Source: Acanthosepion pharaonis
Lineage: Eukaryota; Mollusca; Cephalopoda; Sepiida; Sepiidae
NCBI GenBank assembly: GCA_903632075.3
Contig: CAHIKZ030004540.1
Span: 2,059,501-2,123,500, forward strand
DNA length: 64,000 nt
Reading direction: 5' to 3'
Shown here: in pieces, positions 1 through 8,267 of the stretch
Layout: every line of letters begins with the position of its first letter
Numbering within the stretch: the stretch's first letter is position 1
Position numbers and translations under genes: made by a program
Notes under the pieces: model-generated
The model's database searches: none
Seen by the model: the letters and a program-made list of their open reading frames with translations, nothing else
Told to the model about the DNA's origin: nothing

Positions 1-570
1 GTACTGACCAGGCTCGATATTGCTTAACTTGAGTGACCGTACAAGAACCAGTATTTCAATGTGATATGGCCGTAATACTTTCTTTTATAGAAACATTGGT
101 AAAAACACTATTTGCATCAAGAGAAGCTAAAATACCATTTTGGGTCTTTTGCTGTGTGAAATACATAGCAATTTTTTGATAGAGTTCATGCTGTATTTCA
201 TTTTGAATGATTGGTTAAAATTTTCAAAAATTCAATTTAGTTATGAACTTAATGTTAACAACAGAATTCCATTCTCTGTTGGGTTAATTGTCGATTCTAA
301 CAATAACATGCACATTTCTGTAAACAAAAACAACTAATTCAAATTCATGCTTCTTTAGATTGATTTGTTTCATTTTTTATGGTTTATCAACCCTTTGTGG
401 ATTATTTAACATGTTGGTTCCCAAGCCTCATTTCACTTGTTGTCCCAGGATCCCAACACTATATCATAATTAATTTTGGTATAAGTGACTTTGTTTTAAC
501 ATTTTTTCTTATACAAGGCAAGGATATCATAGGTAGTATTTATTACCCACAATCCACTGGTGTGTAGTTC
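1..570. other. AT-rich sequence, no gene recognised
   Basis: No protein family, RNA gene or mobile element is recognisable here. Two short open frames on the plus strand (140-337 and 379-567) have biased, AT-driven composition and no motif, so they are treated as chance. The stretch is probably intergenic or intronic, possibly containing decayed repeats too old to name by eye. Confidence 0.5.
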
Positions 571-572
571 AG

Positions 573-750
573 TACCTGACTCTCTGTGTATGTAAAAATA
601 AAAAAATAAAATGACCCCCAAAAACCAACAGTAGAAATTCCAAAAAGAAAATGAAATAAAATACCTGACTCTCTGTGTATGTAACCCATACCCAACGCCC
701 CCCCCCAAAAAAACAGTAGAAAATCCAAAAGGAAAATGAACTAAAAGACC
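573..750. repeat. Two-copy tandem duplication, about 89-bp period
   Basis: The string acctgactctctgtgtatgtaa occurs at about 574 and again at about 663. Each copy is followed by a C-rich/A-rich block and then by cagtagaaa-tccaaaa-ggaaaatgaa. The second copy has a run of nine C and then seven A where the first has accccc and fewer A. This is a local duplication that has since diverged mainly in its homopolymers. The small minus-strand frames across it are by-products of the repeat. Confidence 0.75.
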
Positions 751-799
751 GAAAAATCAAAAATTGTATTAACAACTCCATGAGAATAATGATTTTTTT

Positions 800-932
800 T
801 TCCAGATACAAGTCCTAATATTTAACCCATAACTGGGAGCAGAAGAAACGGATTCAAACCTTTCCCAATATTAATTGAATTTGACCCTCTGATTTCTCTT
901 TCAGAGTCACTCCCCATTACATTATCCATACT
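800..932 (-). mobile_element. Decayed tRNA-derived SINE, copy 1 (minus strand)
   Basis: Read on the minus strand, this matches the long SINE at 5,696-6,139. A tRNA-like head (gtaatggggagtgactctg) is followed by a box-B-like gtcaaattcaa, then the shared body gggaaaggtttgaatcc, and then ctcccagttatgggttaaat. The promoter boxes are degraded. It is the oldest-looking of the four family members in the window. Confidence 0.65.
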
Positions 933-1004
933 TGCAATTATCCCTATAAATACAAAACAGCTCTGATTAAAATTCCCTCTTCATGTACACTATTTTATTA
1001 ATTA

Positions 1005-1535
1005 TAATTTTTTCTACAGTAAGGTTCACTCTCTACAAGGTTCAGGGAGCCACTCAATGTAGAGGGTTATGTTAAGAGGCAGTTTATATGGATAAGAGGG
1101 AAAAATAATGGTTAACCCTAGACTTGAATAAGTTAAGATTGTTCAATGGAACTCACTTCTCACCAATGGAACACGGAGGTAATGTGGGTGGTTTCCTACA
1201 ATGGGCGTGGCATGGTGTGTCCTTGTTGTGAAGGTTAGAACTGACAGAACCAAGGAATGTAGTTCATCCAAGCATGAAAGTAGAAATAGAGCAGTGAGAG
1301 GCCTGCCACATCCCGCCCGTGGGAGAGAGGCTGGAGGGTGGAAAATAATTCACCACCCACAAGAATTTGCAGATGGTTTTGAACTATCAAGACTGGAAAA
1401 TGAGAACTGGGCTATTTTCATCCACGTGTGACAGCATCTATCCATTTATGGCTTGATTTGGCTCTTGTAAAGATAGAGGATAGCATGAGGGGTCAGGTAC
1501 TTACTGGTGTGGTACAGGGATTTGATTTGCACTAG
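1005..1535 (-). mobile_element. LINE reverse-transcriptase 3' fragment, copy A
   Basis: This is the 3' end of a non-LTR retrotransposon on the minus strand. It is the same family as copies B and C: the block caaggaatgtagttcatcc, the block agtagaaatagagcagtgag and the block agatagaggatagcatgagg recur in all three. The 3' end at about 1,005-1,030 (minus-strand ggttcac box followed by an A-rich tail) matches copy B and the plus-strand end at about 6,785-6,866. Relative to copy B it has lost about 60 bp in the last coding part (near 1,138). It is 5'-truncated near 1,535, as is usual for LINE insertions, and carries frameshifts, so it is inactive. Confidence 0.7.
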
Positions 1536-1647
1536 TGTAAAAAAGATAGACATTGGTCAGGCTTATATTTGAACTGTCTGAAAACCTTAATTATGGTAGA
1601 TACTAAAGCTGAGCTGTGGATGTCAACTGTTTTTGTTTTGTTTTTGT

Positions 1648-2515
1648 TTTTTTTTACAGTAAGGTTCACCCTATATAAGGTCCAGGGGCCACTCAAGGTA
1701 GAGGGTTACATTAAGGGGCAGTCTATACAAATTAGATGGGAAGATAACAATTAACTCTAGACTTAAACAGGTTAAAATTGTATTGATCAAGGAAATATTG
1801 TCTTGGGAATCTAATCCACAGAGCAGTGGTTTGTAGGAAGAAGCTGTTCAAGTGGAACTTACTTCTCACCAATGGAATATGGAAGAAATATGAGTGCTTT
1901 GCTAATATGTAAGTGGCAAGCTGGGTCCTAGCCATAAGGGTTAGACCTGGTGGAACCAAGGAATGAATTTCGTCCAAGCACTTTCCATGGAAGTAGTGAT
2001 AGAGCAGTGAGTGGCTCACCATATCTAATATATGAGAGAGGTTAGAGAGAGTGAAAAATAATTTGTTACCCACAAGGAATCAGAGACACTTTTGAGCTCT
2101 ATCAAGACTTGAAAGTAAGGACTGGGCAAATATGACAACAGTCCTCCATTTTTGGACTGATCTGACTGTTGTAAAGAGAGAGAGAGGATAGCATGAGGAG
2201 TCACGTAAATACTGGAGTATTACAGGGAGCTGACCATACTACCTACATCTTTAGCGATGGATCTTACATAAGAGTTCCACTTGAGGTTATGTATGATTTT
2301 GAGGCTCAATAGTCTCTTGAGGCATGGTACCTTCTCGAGGGGACATCTGTCATCGAGACTAGCGATAGTTTGGGGTCCAATCGGTGGTGATGAAATGTAG
2401 CTATGTTGGTTTTCAAGGTATTGTTAAGTATAAGGTATATCAAGATGTTAGTACTAAAATCAGAAGAGAAATCAATTGCCAATCTATGATCGTAAAGGAG
2501 TTTAGAGGTGCATCC
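1648..2515 (-). mobile_element. LINE reverse-transcriptase 3' half, copy B
   Basis: The minus strand encodes, with frameshifts, the late part of a non-LTR retrotransposon reverse transcriptase and its C-terminal tail. Near 2,330-2,420 it reads KTNIATFHHHRLDPKLSLVS. Near 2,240-2,290 it reads LKWNSYVRSIAKD. From 2,073 to 1,732 an open frame carries LLYHYFHGKCLDEIHSLVPP, then IPLVRSKFHLNSFF and NFNLFKSRVNCYLPI before the stop. A 3' untranslated part and a T-run at 1,650-1,658 (an A-tail on minus) follow. The C-terminal wording is typical of animal jockey/CR1-like LINEs; the exact clade cannot be fixed by eye. Frameshifts and stops make it a dead copy. It abuts copy C at about 2,515-2,524. Confidence 0.75.
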
Positions 2516-2523
2516 ATATATTG

Positions 2524-2864
2524 TCAACAGTGGAACCAGGGAATGTAGTTTGTCCGAGCACTTTCCATGGAAGTAGCGATAGAGCAGCAAAAGGCTTGCC
2601 ACTTCCCGCCTGTGAGAAAGAGGTTGGAGGGGGAGAATAATTTGTCACCCACAAGGGCTTGGAGATACTTTTAAACTCTGGAAGGCTGGAGAGTGAGGTC
2701 TGGGCAGCTATAAGACAGCAGTACTCCATTTTCAACCTGATTTGGTTCTTGTAAAGATAGAGGATAACATGAGGAGTCAGGTACTTACTGGTGCAGTACA
2801 GGGAGCTGAATGTTTTACCTGCAGTGTGTGATGGACAGAGAATCAGTTCTTTGATTATAACCAA
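2524..2864 (-). mobile_element. LINE reverse-transcriptase fragment, copy C
   Basis: On the minus strand this encodes VSSLYCTSKYLTPHV-type residues (here SSLYCTSKYLTPHVILYLYK), then QIRLKMEYCCLIAAQTSLSS, and after a frameshift LLLYRYFHGKCSDKLHSLVP. These motifs are the thumb/C-terminal part of the same LINE family as copies A and B. The fragment stops abruptly at about 2,524, inside the HSLVP motif, where sequence belonging to the upstream part of copy B begins. The two copies are therefore nested or joined by a deletion. Both ends are truncated and at least one frameshift is present, so it is inactive. Confidence 0.75.
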
Positions 2865-3006
2865 TAATCCATATTATAAAATGGTTTTCCTTTTTAATAT
2901 AATTTTGATGGTTTTCTGAAATGACTAAGTTGCTAGTTGGTCAATTTGTCAAGTTTTCCATGAAAAGTCAACAAAAGATTTTTAGCACTTTTCAATTTTC
3001 CTCTTT

Positions 3007-3033
3007 ACACACACACACACACACACACACACA
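3007..3033. repeat. (AC)n microsatellite
   Basis: A perfect run of alternating A and C, about 13 units, follows ctcttt and precedes atactatttt. Confidence 0.97.
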
Positions 3034-3309
3034 ATACTATTTTAAAAATCAAACTCTAATTCAAAAAATCAAACTCTAACAATGGATTTCAAAATTATAT
3101 TAGCGCATTCAGTAAGTAATTACATTTGTTTTTTTTAATCCTTTCATCCCAAGTAAGGCAATAAAGCTACTAAGATGCAAGGAGTTGAGAGAATATCAGA
3201 ATGAAAATTGGTTGGTTATTTTGTTTTACAGCATATCAAAACTTCAGTGGGTCATTTAATGCCTAATCAGAATGAAAAACAAAAACATTATTGAGAGAAC
3301 AATAAAAAA

Positions 3310-3715
3310 ACGAGAATTAAGAAGACAGAAAATAATGATTGACATTGCATTTAAATTTTTGAAGATCAAAGTTGGCTGGGAAGCAGAAAGTTCCACAAGC
3401 GACAAGTACATGAGAAGAAACTGTTAACATAGAACCTACAGTTACATCTAGCAATTTCAATTGTAAAATGATGCAATCTAGATACGATAGAAGCAAGTTC
3501 ATCAGAACAATTACCATAAAAGTGTTTATAGAAATGTGCCAGGGAAACTGTTACAGTGATGAAAATGTGACTGAAGCTAAGATGCCAGGTCAGTACCAAT
3601 GACATTGAAGATTCTTTAGATTTTATCAAGAATCTCTAGATATATCGCAGAGGCACCAGACCATATTTGATCCACAGATGAATGGTAGATTTATAAATGT
3701 GCAAGACGGATTCTG
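3310..3715 (-). mobile_element. Highly decayed LINE reverse-transcriptase C-terminus, copy D
   Basis: Read on minus, the remnant begins near 3,700 with a degraded IYKSTIH-like motif. It continues as IWSGASAIYLEILDKI, then after frame changes AHFYKHFYGNCSDELASIVS, then FTIEIARCNCRFYVNSFFS with CRLWNFLLPS, and ends DLQKFKCNVNHYFLSS before a stop at about 3,317. The order of motifs (IYKS, W.GA, the HFYGNCSDELAS box, NSFFS-RLWN, LQKFK-VN) follows the C-terminus of the same broad LINE group as copies A-C. The wording differs enough to be a separate subfamily. Several frameshifts and stops make it non-functional. Confidence 0.65.
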
Positions 3716-4059
3716 GTGAGAAAAATACTTGCCTAACAACTGATTTGATTTACACTTCATGTCATGTTAGTCTGAGAATGTACTTTCTGGTCGGAGGTGA
3801 TTTAAATTTATTTAAATATTTATTCAAAATGTATTCACTTTCATTTTCAACAACTGCAGCCCAACAGAAAGTCAAACTTTCAATTCCATATTTAGAGAAA
3901 TTTGGGGTTTTTTCACTGAAAGACTATAAGTTCTGCCACTTATGAAATCATCTAGTGACCAAAACAAATGAAAATCTGTCGATGGCTAAATCTGGTGAGT
4001 ATGAAGGAAAATATTAATAAAATTTGATTTTTTAAACATTCTTAGAATCTAAAAATGAA
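3716..4059. other. Unassigned AT-rich spacer
   Basis: Nothing identifiable. A plus-strand open frame at 3,697-3,945 has no recognisable motif and begins inside the LINE remnant on the other strand, so it is judged a chance frame. Confidence 0.5.
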
Positions 4060-4570
4060 AAAATTCATATTTAAAAAAAAAAAAAATACATCATAAGTAT
4101 CCTCCCAAAAATTCTTGTATTCCAAAAAAAAAATATCTAACTGTCCAAAAAAACCATAATATCCACCGCAAAATTCATGTATCCAAAAAATTCATTTTTT
4201 TTTTTAAAAAATTCATATTTAAAAAAAAAAAACATAGAAATCCCCCCACCCAAAAATTCCTGTATTCAAAAAAATTTCATCTAAAAGGTCCAAAAAGTTT
4301 ATATAAAAAAATCATAAAAATTTCCCTAAAATTTATGTATTAAAAAAATTATCTAAAAGGGTCAAAAAATTCATATTTAAAAAAAAAAAAAACAAAAAAA
4401 AAACATAGAATCCCCCACACACCAAAAAATTCATGTATTCAAAAAAAATTTCATCTGAAAGGTTCAAAAAATTTATATTTTTAAAAAAAAAAAATCATAA
4501 AAATTCACCCCCAAAATTCATGTATCAAAAAAAAAAAAAAAATTCATGTCATGGTCCAATAAATTCATAT
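4060..4570. repeat. A-rich degenerate tandem repeat
   Basis: Two short phrases alternate along the block: an aaaattcatgtattc-like phrase (near 4,110, 4,170, 4,254, 4,328, 4,427 and 4,513) and an aaattcatatttaaaaaa-like phrase (near 4,063, 4,206, 4,371, 4,469 and 4,563). Between them lie catctaaaaggtccaaaaa-like links and C-rich ccccc interruptions. Spacing varies between about 60 and 165 bp because the A runs differ in length. This reads as a minisatellite that has expanded within an A-rich seed. Confidence 0.75.
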
Positions 4571-4701
4571 TTTTAAAAAGTTGTAGCTTATTTCAAGCTG
4601 AAACATCGGATTATAAGAATAATCCTATTTTTTTTTTTTTAATATGAATTAACAATATTTTAGAGATAACAATTGTTTGTTCTTTGGGTTTTTTTCCTCA
4701 A

Positions 4702-4857
4702 TACAAATCCTACTATTTAACCCATAGGTAGAGATGAGATGGCTTCATACCTTTCCCAAGGGCATTTGTGAGTAAATGAATGCAACGAACCCAACTAGAA
4801 TTCAAACATGACTTTCCAATTTTTCATTTCAAGCCAGAATTCACTATGTCACCCCCA
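4702..4857 (-). mobile_element. tRNA-derived SINE, copy 2 (minus strand)
   Basis: Reading down from 4,857, a tRNA-like head (gtgacatagtgaattctggc) leads to a box-B-like tgtttgaattctagt. The shared body follows: a cattcatttac phrase, then cccttgggaaaggtatgaa and then ctacctatgggttaaatag. Every segment has a counterpart in the same order in the plus-strand copy at 5,696-6,139. It lacks the long 3' domain of that copy. Confidence 0.75.
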
Positions 4858-5018
4858 CCCAAAGCCTATAAGAAGATGTAATATAATTAGGAGTAATAAT
4901 GAAGAGAATGTTGGGATAAAAAGCAACAATAGAATGGAATATATCTAGTAATAAAATAAGTCCTAATGAATTTTGAGTTGTCCATCTCCTAGACTGGAAG
5001 CTAGCCATGCCTTAAGAG

Positions 5019-5183
5019 CTCAGTATGCCCTGGTATTTAATCCATAGTTGGGAGGAGAAAAATGGATTCATATCTTTACCCTAGGGTATTTATACAAAAG
5101 TGAGTGTAAAGGAGTTGACTGGAATTTGAACTTTACTCTCCCGTTTCTTGTTTCAGGCCACTATTCATTACACCACCTGCACA
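5019..5183 (-). mobile_element. tRNA-derived SINE, copy 3 (minus strand)
   Basis: On the minus strand the head ggtggtgtaatgaatagtgg is close to the head of the copy at 5,696. The box-B-like phrase aagttcaaattccagtc is nearly identical. The body then has agggtaaagatatgaatcc and ctcccaactatggattaaat. The copy ends near a remnant of gcatactgagctc that aligns with the tail side of the body. The open frame across it (5,048-5,275, plus) is spurious. Confidence 0.75.
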
Positions 5184-5464
5184 TCCCAAATGATTGTAAA
5201 AAGGCAGAGAATTGCTCTAAAAAGCTGCAGAAATCAAGACAAAAGAAATACCTGTCCAAAACAATTCATCAATGATAAACCTGATCAAAATGTCAACTTC
5301 AAACTTTTATTTCTAGAATAATCAAAACTAGAACAGTCACCTTTTCAGGTAGAGGTATCATAAACAACAAAGGTAAGTAAGAAATCAGAAAAAGTTAGCA
5401 GATAAATAACAAAAAAAGATGAAAATAAACCAACAAAATAAAAAAAAGAAAGCTCTCTTCCTAC
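5184..5464. other. AT-rich spacer, probably intronic
   Basis: No element is recognised. If the candidate exon at 5,465-5,561 is real, this is the start of its downstream intron, beginning with the minus-strand donor gtaggaagag at 5,464 and below. Confidence 0.4.
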
Positions 5465-5561
5465 CTTTCAATTTCTCTTCCATTTTTTCCACTTCAATGA
5501 GGTCATCTAAGGCTGTTGGGTCATACTGGGCAATTTTCTGACATAGTTGTTGGTTGATATA
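5465..5561 (-). CDS. Candidate internal exon of an unidentified protein-coding gene
   Basis: The minus strand shows a pyrimidine-rich stretch ending cttgtccttttctag, then 97 bp, then gtaggaag, which is a good acceptor/donor pair. Only one frame is open: frame 0 gives 32 codons plus one base, while the other two frames hit stops. The encoded segment includes QKIAQYDPTALDDLIEVEK and continues with MEEKLK. It is acidic/amphipathic, probably helical, and unlike any mobile element here. Local GC is clearly above the surroundings and the wording looks like conserved protein. I do not recognise the family. No sister exon was found in the window, so the host gene would have to extend beyond it or have long introns. 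It could instead be a chance open stretch or a retroelement fragment. Confidence 0.55.
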
Positions 5562-5606
5562 CTAGAAAAGGACAAGAATTACATATAATAGAAAGTTTAT
5601 TTTATT

Positions 5607-5608
<2 letters not shown>

Positions 5609-5655
<47 letters not shown>
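5609..5655. repeat. (TA)n microsatellite
   Basis: About 23 perfect TA units, followed by a gtatgtatgtatgt-like stretch up to 5,685. It directly borders the SINE at 5,696. Confidence 0.97.
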
Positions 5656-5658
<3 letters not shown>

Positions 5659-5695
5659 TAGTATCTATGTGTATGTATGTATGTAAATATATATA

Positions 5696-6135
5696 GGCAC
5701 GGTGGAGTAATGGATAGCGGCTTGTATTGAGGAATTGGAGAGCCAAGTTCAAATTCCAGTCGAATCCATTACATTCACTTACGTGATAATACCCTTGGGA
5801 AAAGGCGTGAATCCTCTTCTTCTCCCTCCAGCTATGGGTAAATAGCAGGACAGACTGGGTTCTATAGCCTTGGATGGCAACTGGTCTAGGAGAAGGACAA
5901 CTCTGAATTCAAACCCGGAGTGGAGTCCCTAAGGCAGATGGACGGCACTTTGTGCTACCTTCTGGCAACTCTTTTAGCCGCACTGGTACCATATTGGTTT
6001 ATCCTCTCCTTTTGGACTCTGCTAGCAAGGTTGAGAGGGAGAACTAGACGCCCGAGCAGCCCTAGTTCTCTATATATCCAGCCCAGGTATGTAGCGCACC
6101 ACGCTACTCCATCGTCTCTCGAGACAGACGGATGC

Positions 6136-6139
<4 letters not shown>
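5696..6139 (+). mobile_element. Long tRNA-derived SINE (copy 4, best preserved)
   Basis: The RNA polymerase III promoter is visible: an A-box-like tggagtaatgg at 5,703-5,713 and a B-box-like aagttcaaattcc at 5,746-5,758, at tRNA-like spacing. The body (cccttgggaaaaggcgtgaa, then ctatgggtaaatagcagg) is shared with copies 1-3. Only this copy continues into a GC-richer 3' domain: cccggagtggagtccctaag, a gatggacggcactttgtgc phrase, and a final tctctcgagacagacggatg before TA/TG microsatellite. The 3' domain resembles conserved SINE central/tail domains found in several invertebrates, but I cannot name it. The plus-strand open frame at 5,920-6,201 lies within it and is not a gene. Confidence 0.8.

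Positions 6140-6190
<51 letters not shown>
6140..6190. repeat. Compound (TA)n(TG)n microsatellite
   Basis: About 15 TA units run directly into about 11 TG units, immediately after the SINE tail. SINE tails often seed such runs. Confidence 0.96.
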
Positions 6191-6784
6191 CAAATATATA
6201 GAAAAATAGGAAAGAACACGTTAGGTAAATGATCTGAATTTCTTTAGTATTTTTGTTTTTATTTTTAAAAAACGGTGCTCAATACAAAAGTAGAACCTAA
6301 ATTATAATTATTTTTAAAAAATATGATTCTTTCACTACATAAGAGTTCTCATGTTTCAAAATCAAGAGCCAAAAACTTCAATATAATTATTAAAATTAAA
6401 TTGAATCAAAGTATCAAGCTCTGTTTCATCTTCAAGCGAAATGTTTGGAATAACTAATCTTGAAATTTACGCATCTTTATAAGCATATTCATTCGTAAAA
6501 TTAATTACTATGGAAATGGCTGAAGCAATAATTTAAATAAGGGGCATAAGGGTTAACAATTTGTATCAACATATCAGTTAATTTTAGAAAGAGGTCAAGT
6601 CAAGATAGGGTTGGTGTTTCTAAATTAAAGCGAATGATGACATTTATTATACGCATATCGTCTTGTCTGTTTCAGCGACAGAGGGTTTATTGGCATTATG
6701 CATTATTGTTACATTGTCAAGTGTCTAAAGATTTTTTTAATTTCAGATATATACTCCTCATTCTTGTCCTTTCCTACAATAATA
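6191..6784. other. AT-rich spacer, nothing recognised
   Basis: No open frame of note, no repeat periodicity and no element recognised. Confidence 0.5.
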
Positions 6785-6866
6785 TAACTCTACACAGCAA
6801 CCCTCTACTTTGAATGGCTCTGGAGCCTTGAATTGGGTGAATATTAGTAAAAAAAAAAAAAAAAAA
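6785..6866 (+). mobile_element. LINE 3' terminus with A-tail
   Basis: The plus-strand phrases accctctactttgaatggc and gagccttgaattgggtgaat, then attagt, end in 18 A (6,849-6,866). The same terminal sequence, reverse-complemented, forms the 3' end of copy B at 1,648-1,715 and copy A at 1,015-1,070. This is therefore a severely 5'-truncated insertion of that LINE family in the opposite orientation. Confidence 0.7.
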
Positions 6867-7205
6867 GCAACAATTAAAATGAATAGGACATGTAACTTGA
6901 AGAGAAAATAATGACATAATCACGATGTTAACATTCCACATCACTTCAAATAAAAGATAAGAAGGGAAAAGGTGATGACAGTTACTGGACTTGATAAACC
7001 TATTTTCATGAAAAATTGTTTCAAGAGAAAGATTTTATAAATTTCAACCTGAAGCAGGACTGCCTGTGAAGTCAATGAATGCCAAATGTTTCCTTGGTGG
7101 GAAACAGCTAATATTACCATGACCATAGCCTGTTAGACAGACTGAATACTAACAACACTTAGTCAAAGTTTCTCTAACAAAGTCTTGCTCTTTGATACAA
7201 ATTGT

Positions 7206-7207
<2 letters not shown>
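6867..7207. other. Spacer, nothing recognised
   Basis: AT-rich. A 61-codon minus-strand frame (6,941-7,126) has no motif or splice context and is not called. Confidence 0.45.
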
Positions 7208-7238
<31 letters not shown>

Positions 7239-7436
7239 TTTAGACCATGGTACATTATCAGTCTACCAAAGAGAAAACTTCATATGATTTTGCCAGTATG
7301 TGTTCAGAATTTTGTATCATTTCTTTTTTCTCATGTCACACTGTTTCTCCACCAGAGATTGAACTCATGATAACCTTGGATTAGTTGAGCTATGACCAAC
7401 ATGTTTATCCATTAAGCAATATGCCAGAGGGCATTT
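7208..7436 (-). mobile_element. tRNA-derived SINE of a second family with A-tail (minus strand)
   Basis: On the minus strand the element starts near 7,436 with a tRNA-like head. The A-box-like ttgcttaatgg is the complement of 7,409-7,419, and the B-box-like gagttcaatctct is the complement of 7,354-7,366. About 120 bp of unrelated body follows, then a 28-nt A-tail, seen as T at 7,208-7,235. Head and body differ from the family at 5,696. A long pure A-tail suggests a comparatively young insertion. I could not identify a clear target-site duplication. Confidence 0.7.
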
Positions 7437-7842
7437 ACGTTTAAGACTTTAAAATTGCACAAAAAAAAAGCACAGATTTTCTTTTTAAAAGAAAGTCAAG
7501 GCAAAACAGCAATTTAAAACACCTAACATACAAAATCTGTTTTATATCCTTAGCATTTTGCTGAGAATAAATAATTTATGGGGGGAAAAAATAAAATACA
7601 GATCTAGTGATAGAAATGTAAATTAGTTTCAAATATAAAAACAATCAAAAATGTTAAAATATTAACAAATCAAAATTGCCTGTGTATATTTATCATCATT
7701 AAGTTTATTTAGCTTCTTTTCTTTTCTTTTTTTTTTTAAATCATTTCAATCTCAAATGATAAGAGTCCAGGTCTGGTTTAAAATGTCAGTAGTTCCTCGA
7801 GGCAAGTCTAAGTTAAAGTACCAAGAGAGAAATCACAGCAGT
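7437..7842. other. AT-rich spacer
   Basis: Low-complexity AT-rich sequence with a T/CT-rich run near 7,711-7,738. No gene or element recognised. Confidence 0.5.
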
Positions 7843-8093
7843 TTAACCCTTTTTAGCCTTGTGTTCCTGAACAATTTTAACCAATTCTGCCTGAGTTTCT
7901 GAGTCAAAATTCACAAATAATTGGTATGTAATGTTTCACGGTAGATATAAAATTAGTTATAAGTGTTTACCCACCATTCAACCAGTGGTTGGGTATTAAG
8001 TTATTTTTCTCTACCACTGTTCAAACGGTGGCTGGGCATTATATTATTTTTCCCTACTACCGGTAAAGCAGTAGTCAGGGCTCAAAGGTTTAA
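7843..8093. mobile_element. piggyBac-like MITE with TTAA ends
   Basis: The element is bounded by TTAA at 7,843-7,846 and at 8,090-8,093. Just inside are imperfect terminal inverted repeats: ccctttttagcc on the left, and cctttgagccc when the right end is read inward. TTAA target duplication with a CCCTTT-like terminus is the signature of the piggyBac superfamily. At 251 bp and with no coding capacity, it would be a non-autonomous MITE moved by a transposase elsewhere. The right half contains a tandem array of three hairpin-forming units (separate entry). One caution is that TTAA is common in AT-rich DNA. Confidence 0.6.
7969..8088. repeat. Three tandem ~43-bp hairpin units inside the MITE
   Basis: Units begin near 7,969, 8,013 and 8,056. 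The first two share a ttgggtatta/ctgggcatta phrase and an agttattttt/tattattttt phrase. Each unit carries a short inverted repeat: ccac...gtgg in units 1 and 2, and ctact...agtag in unit 3. The stem bases change on both sides together, so pairing is kept while the sequence differs. Confidence 0.65.
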
Positions 8094-8267
8094 ATAGTAT
8101 CTAATGGCCCAATCCACCCTGTGCAGAGGGGGACACAAGTCAATGCTCCTGCTGCTGCCACTGCTGATAGGAACTGCCCATTAAATTAGGGAGGGGATAG
8201 CTGGTTATACCAGTTACAATAAACAATAGTTAACAATCTAATTCCTTTTCTTATTTAAAAGTAAACA
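8094..8267. other. Spacer next to copia remnant; possible 3' flank or LTR remnant
   Basis: This lies just downstream of the copia stop on the minus strand. The 3' LTR would be expected here. A tgttaactattg phrase on the minus strand near 8,225-8,237 could be an LTR start, but there is no second LTR in the window to compare with. A short gctcctgctgctgccactgctg run is present on the plus strand near 8,143-8,164. Nothing else is recognised. Confidence 0.3.

Noticed and set aside
496..811. Overlapping minus-strand frames with aromatic-rich peptides
   Set aside because: They are products of the 89-bp duplication and its C and A runs.
1201..1431. 76-codon plus-strand frame
   Set aside because: It is antisense to LINE copy A and has no family motif.
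3697..3945. 82-codon plus-strand frame
   Set aside because: It begins opposite LINE copy D. There is no motif, no splice context and AT-biased composition.
5703..5758. Functional tRNA gene
   Set aside because: Box A- and B-like sequences are present, but the cloverleaf arms do not close and the sequence continues into a SINE body shared by three other copies.
5920..6201. 93-codon plus-strand frame as a membrane protein
   Set aside because: It lies within the SINE 3' domain and runs into the TA/TG microsatellite. The hydrophobic look is incidental.
7354..7419. Functional tRNA gene on minus
   Set aside because: The boxes are degenerate, no acceptor stem was found, and a long body with A-tail follows, so it is a SINE.
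8094..8267. Copia 3' LTR
   Set aside because: It is in the right position, but no second LTR is available for comparison and no clear TG...CA ends or polypurine tract could be fixed. It is kept only as a possibility.
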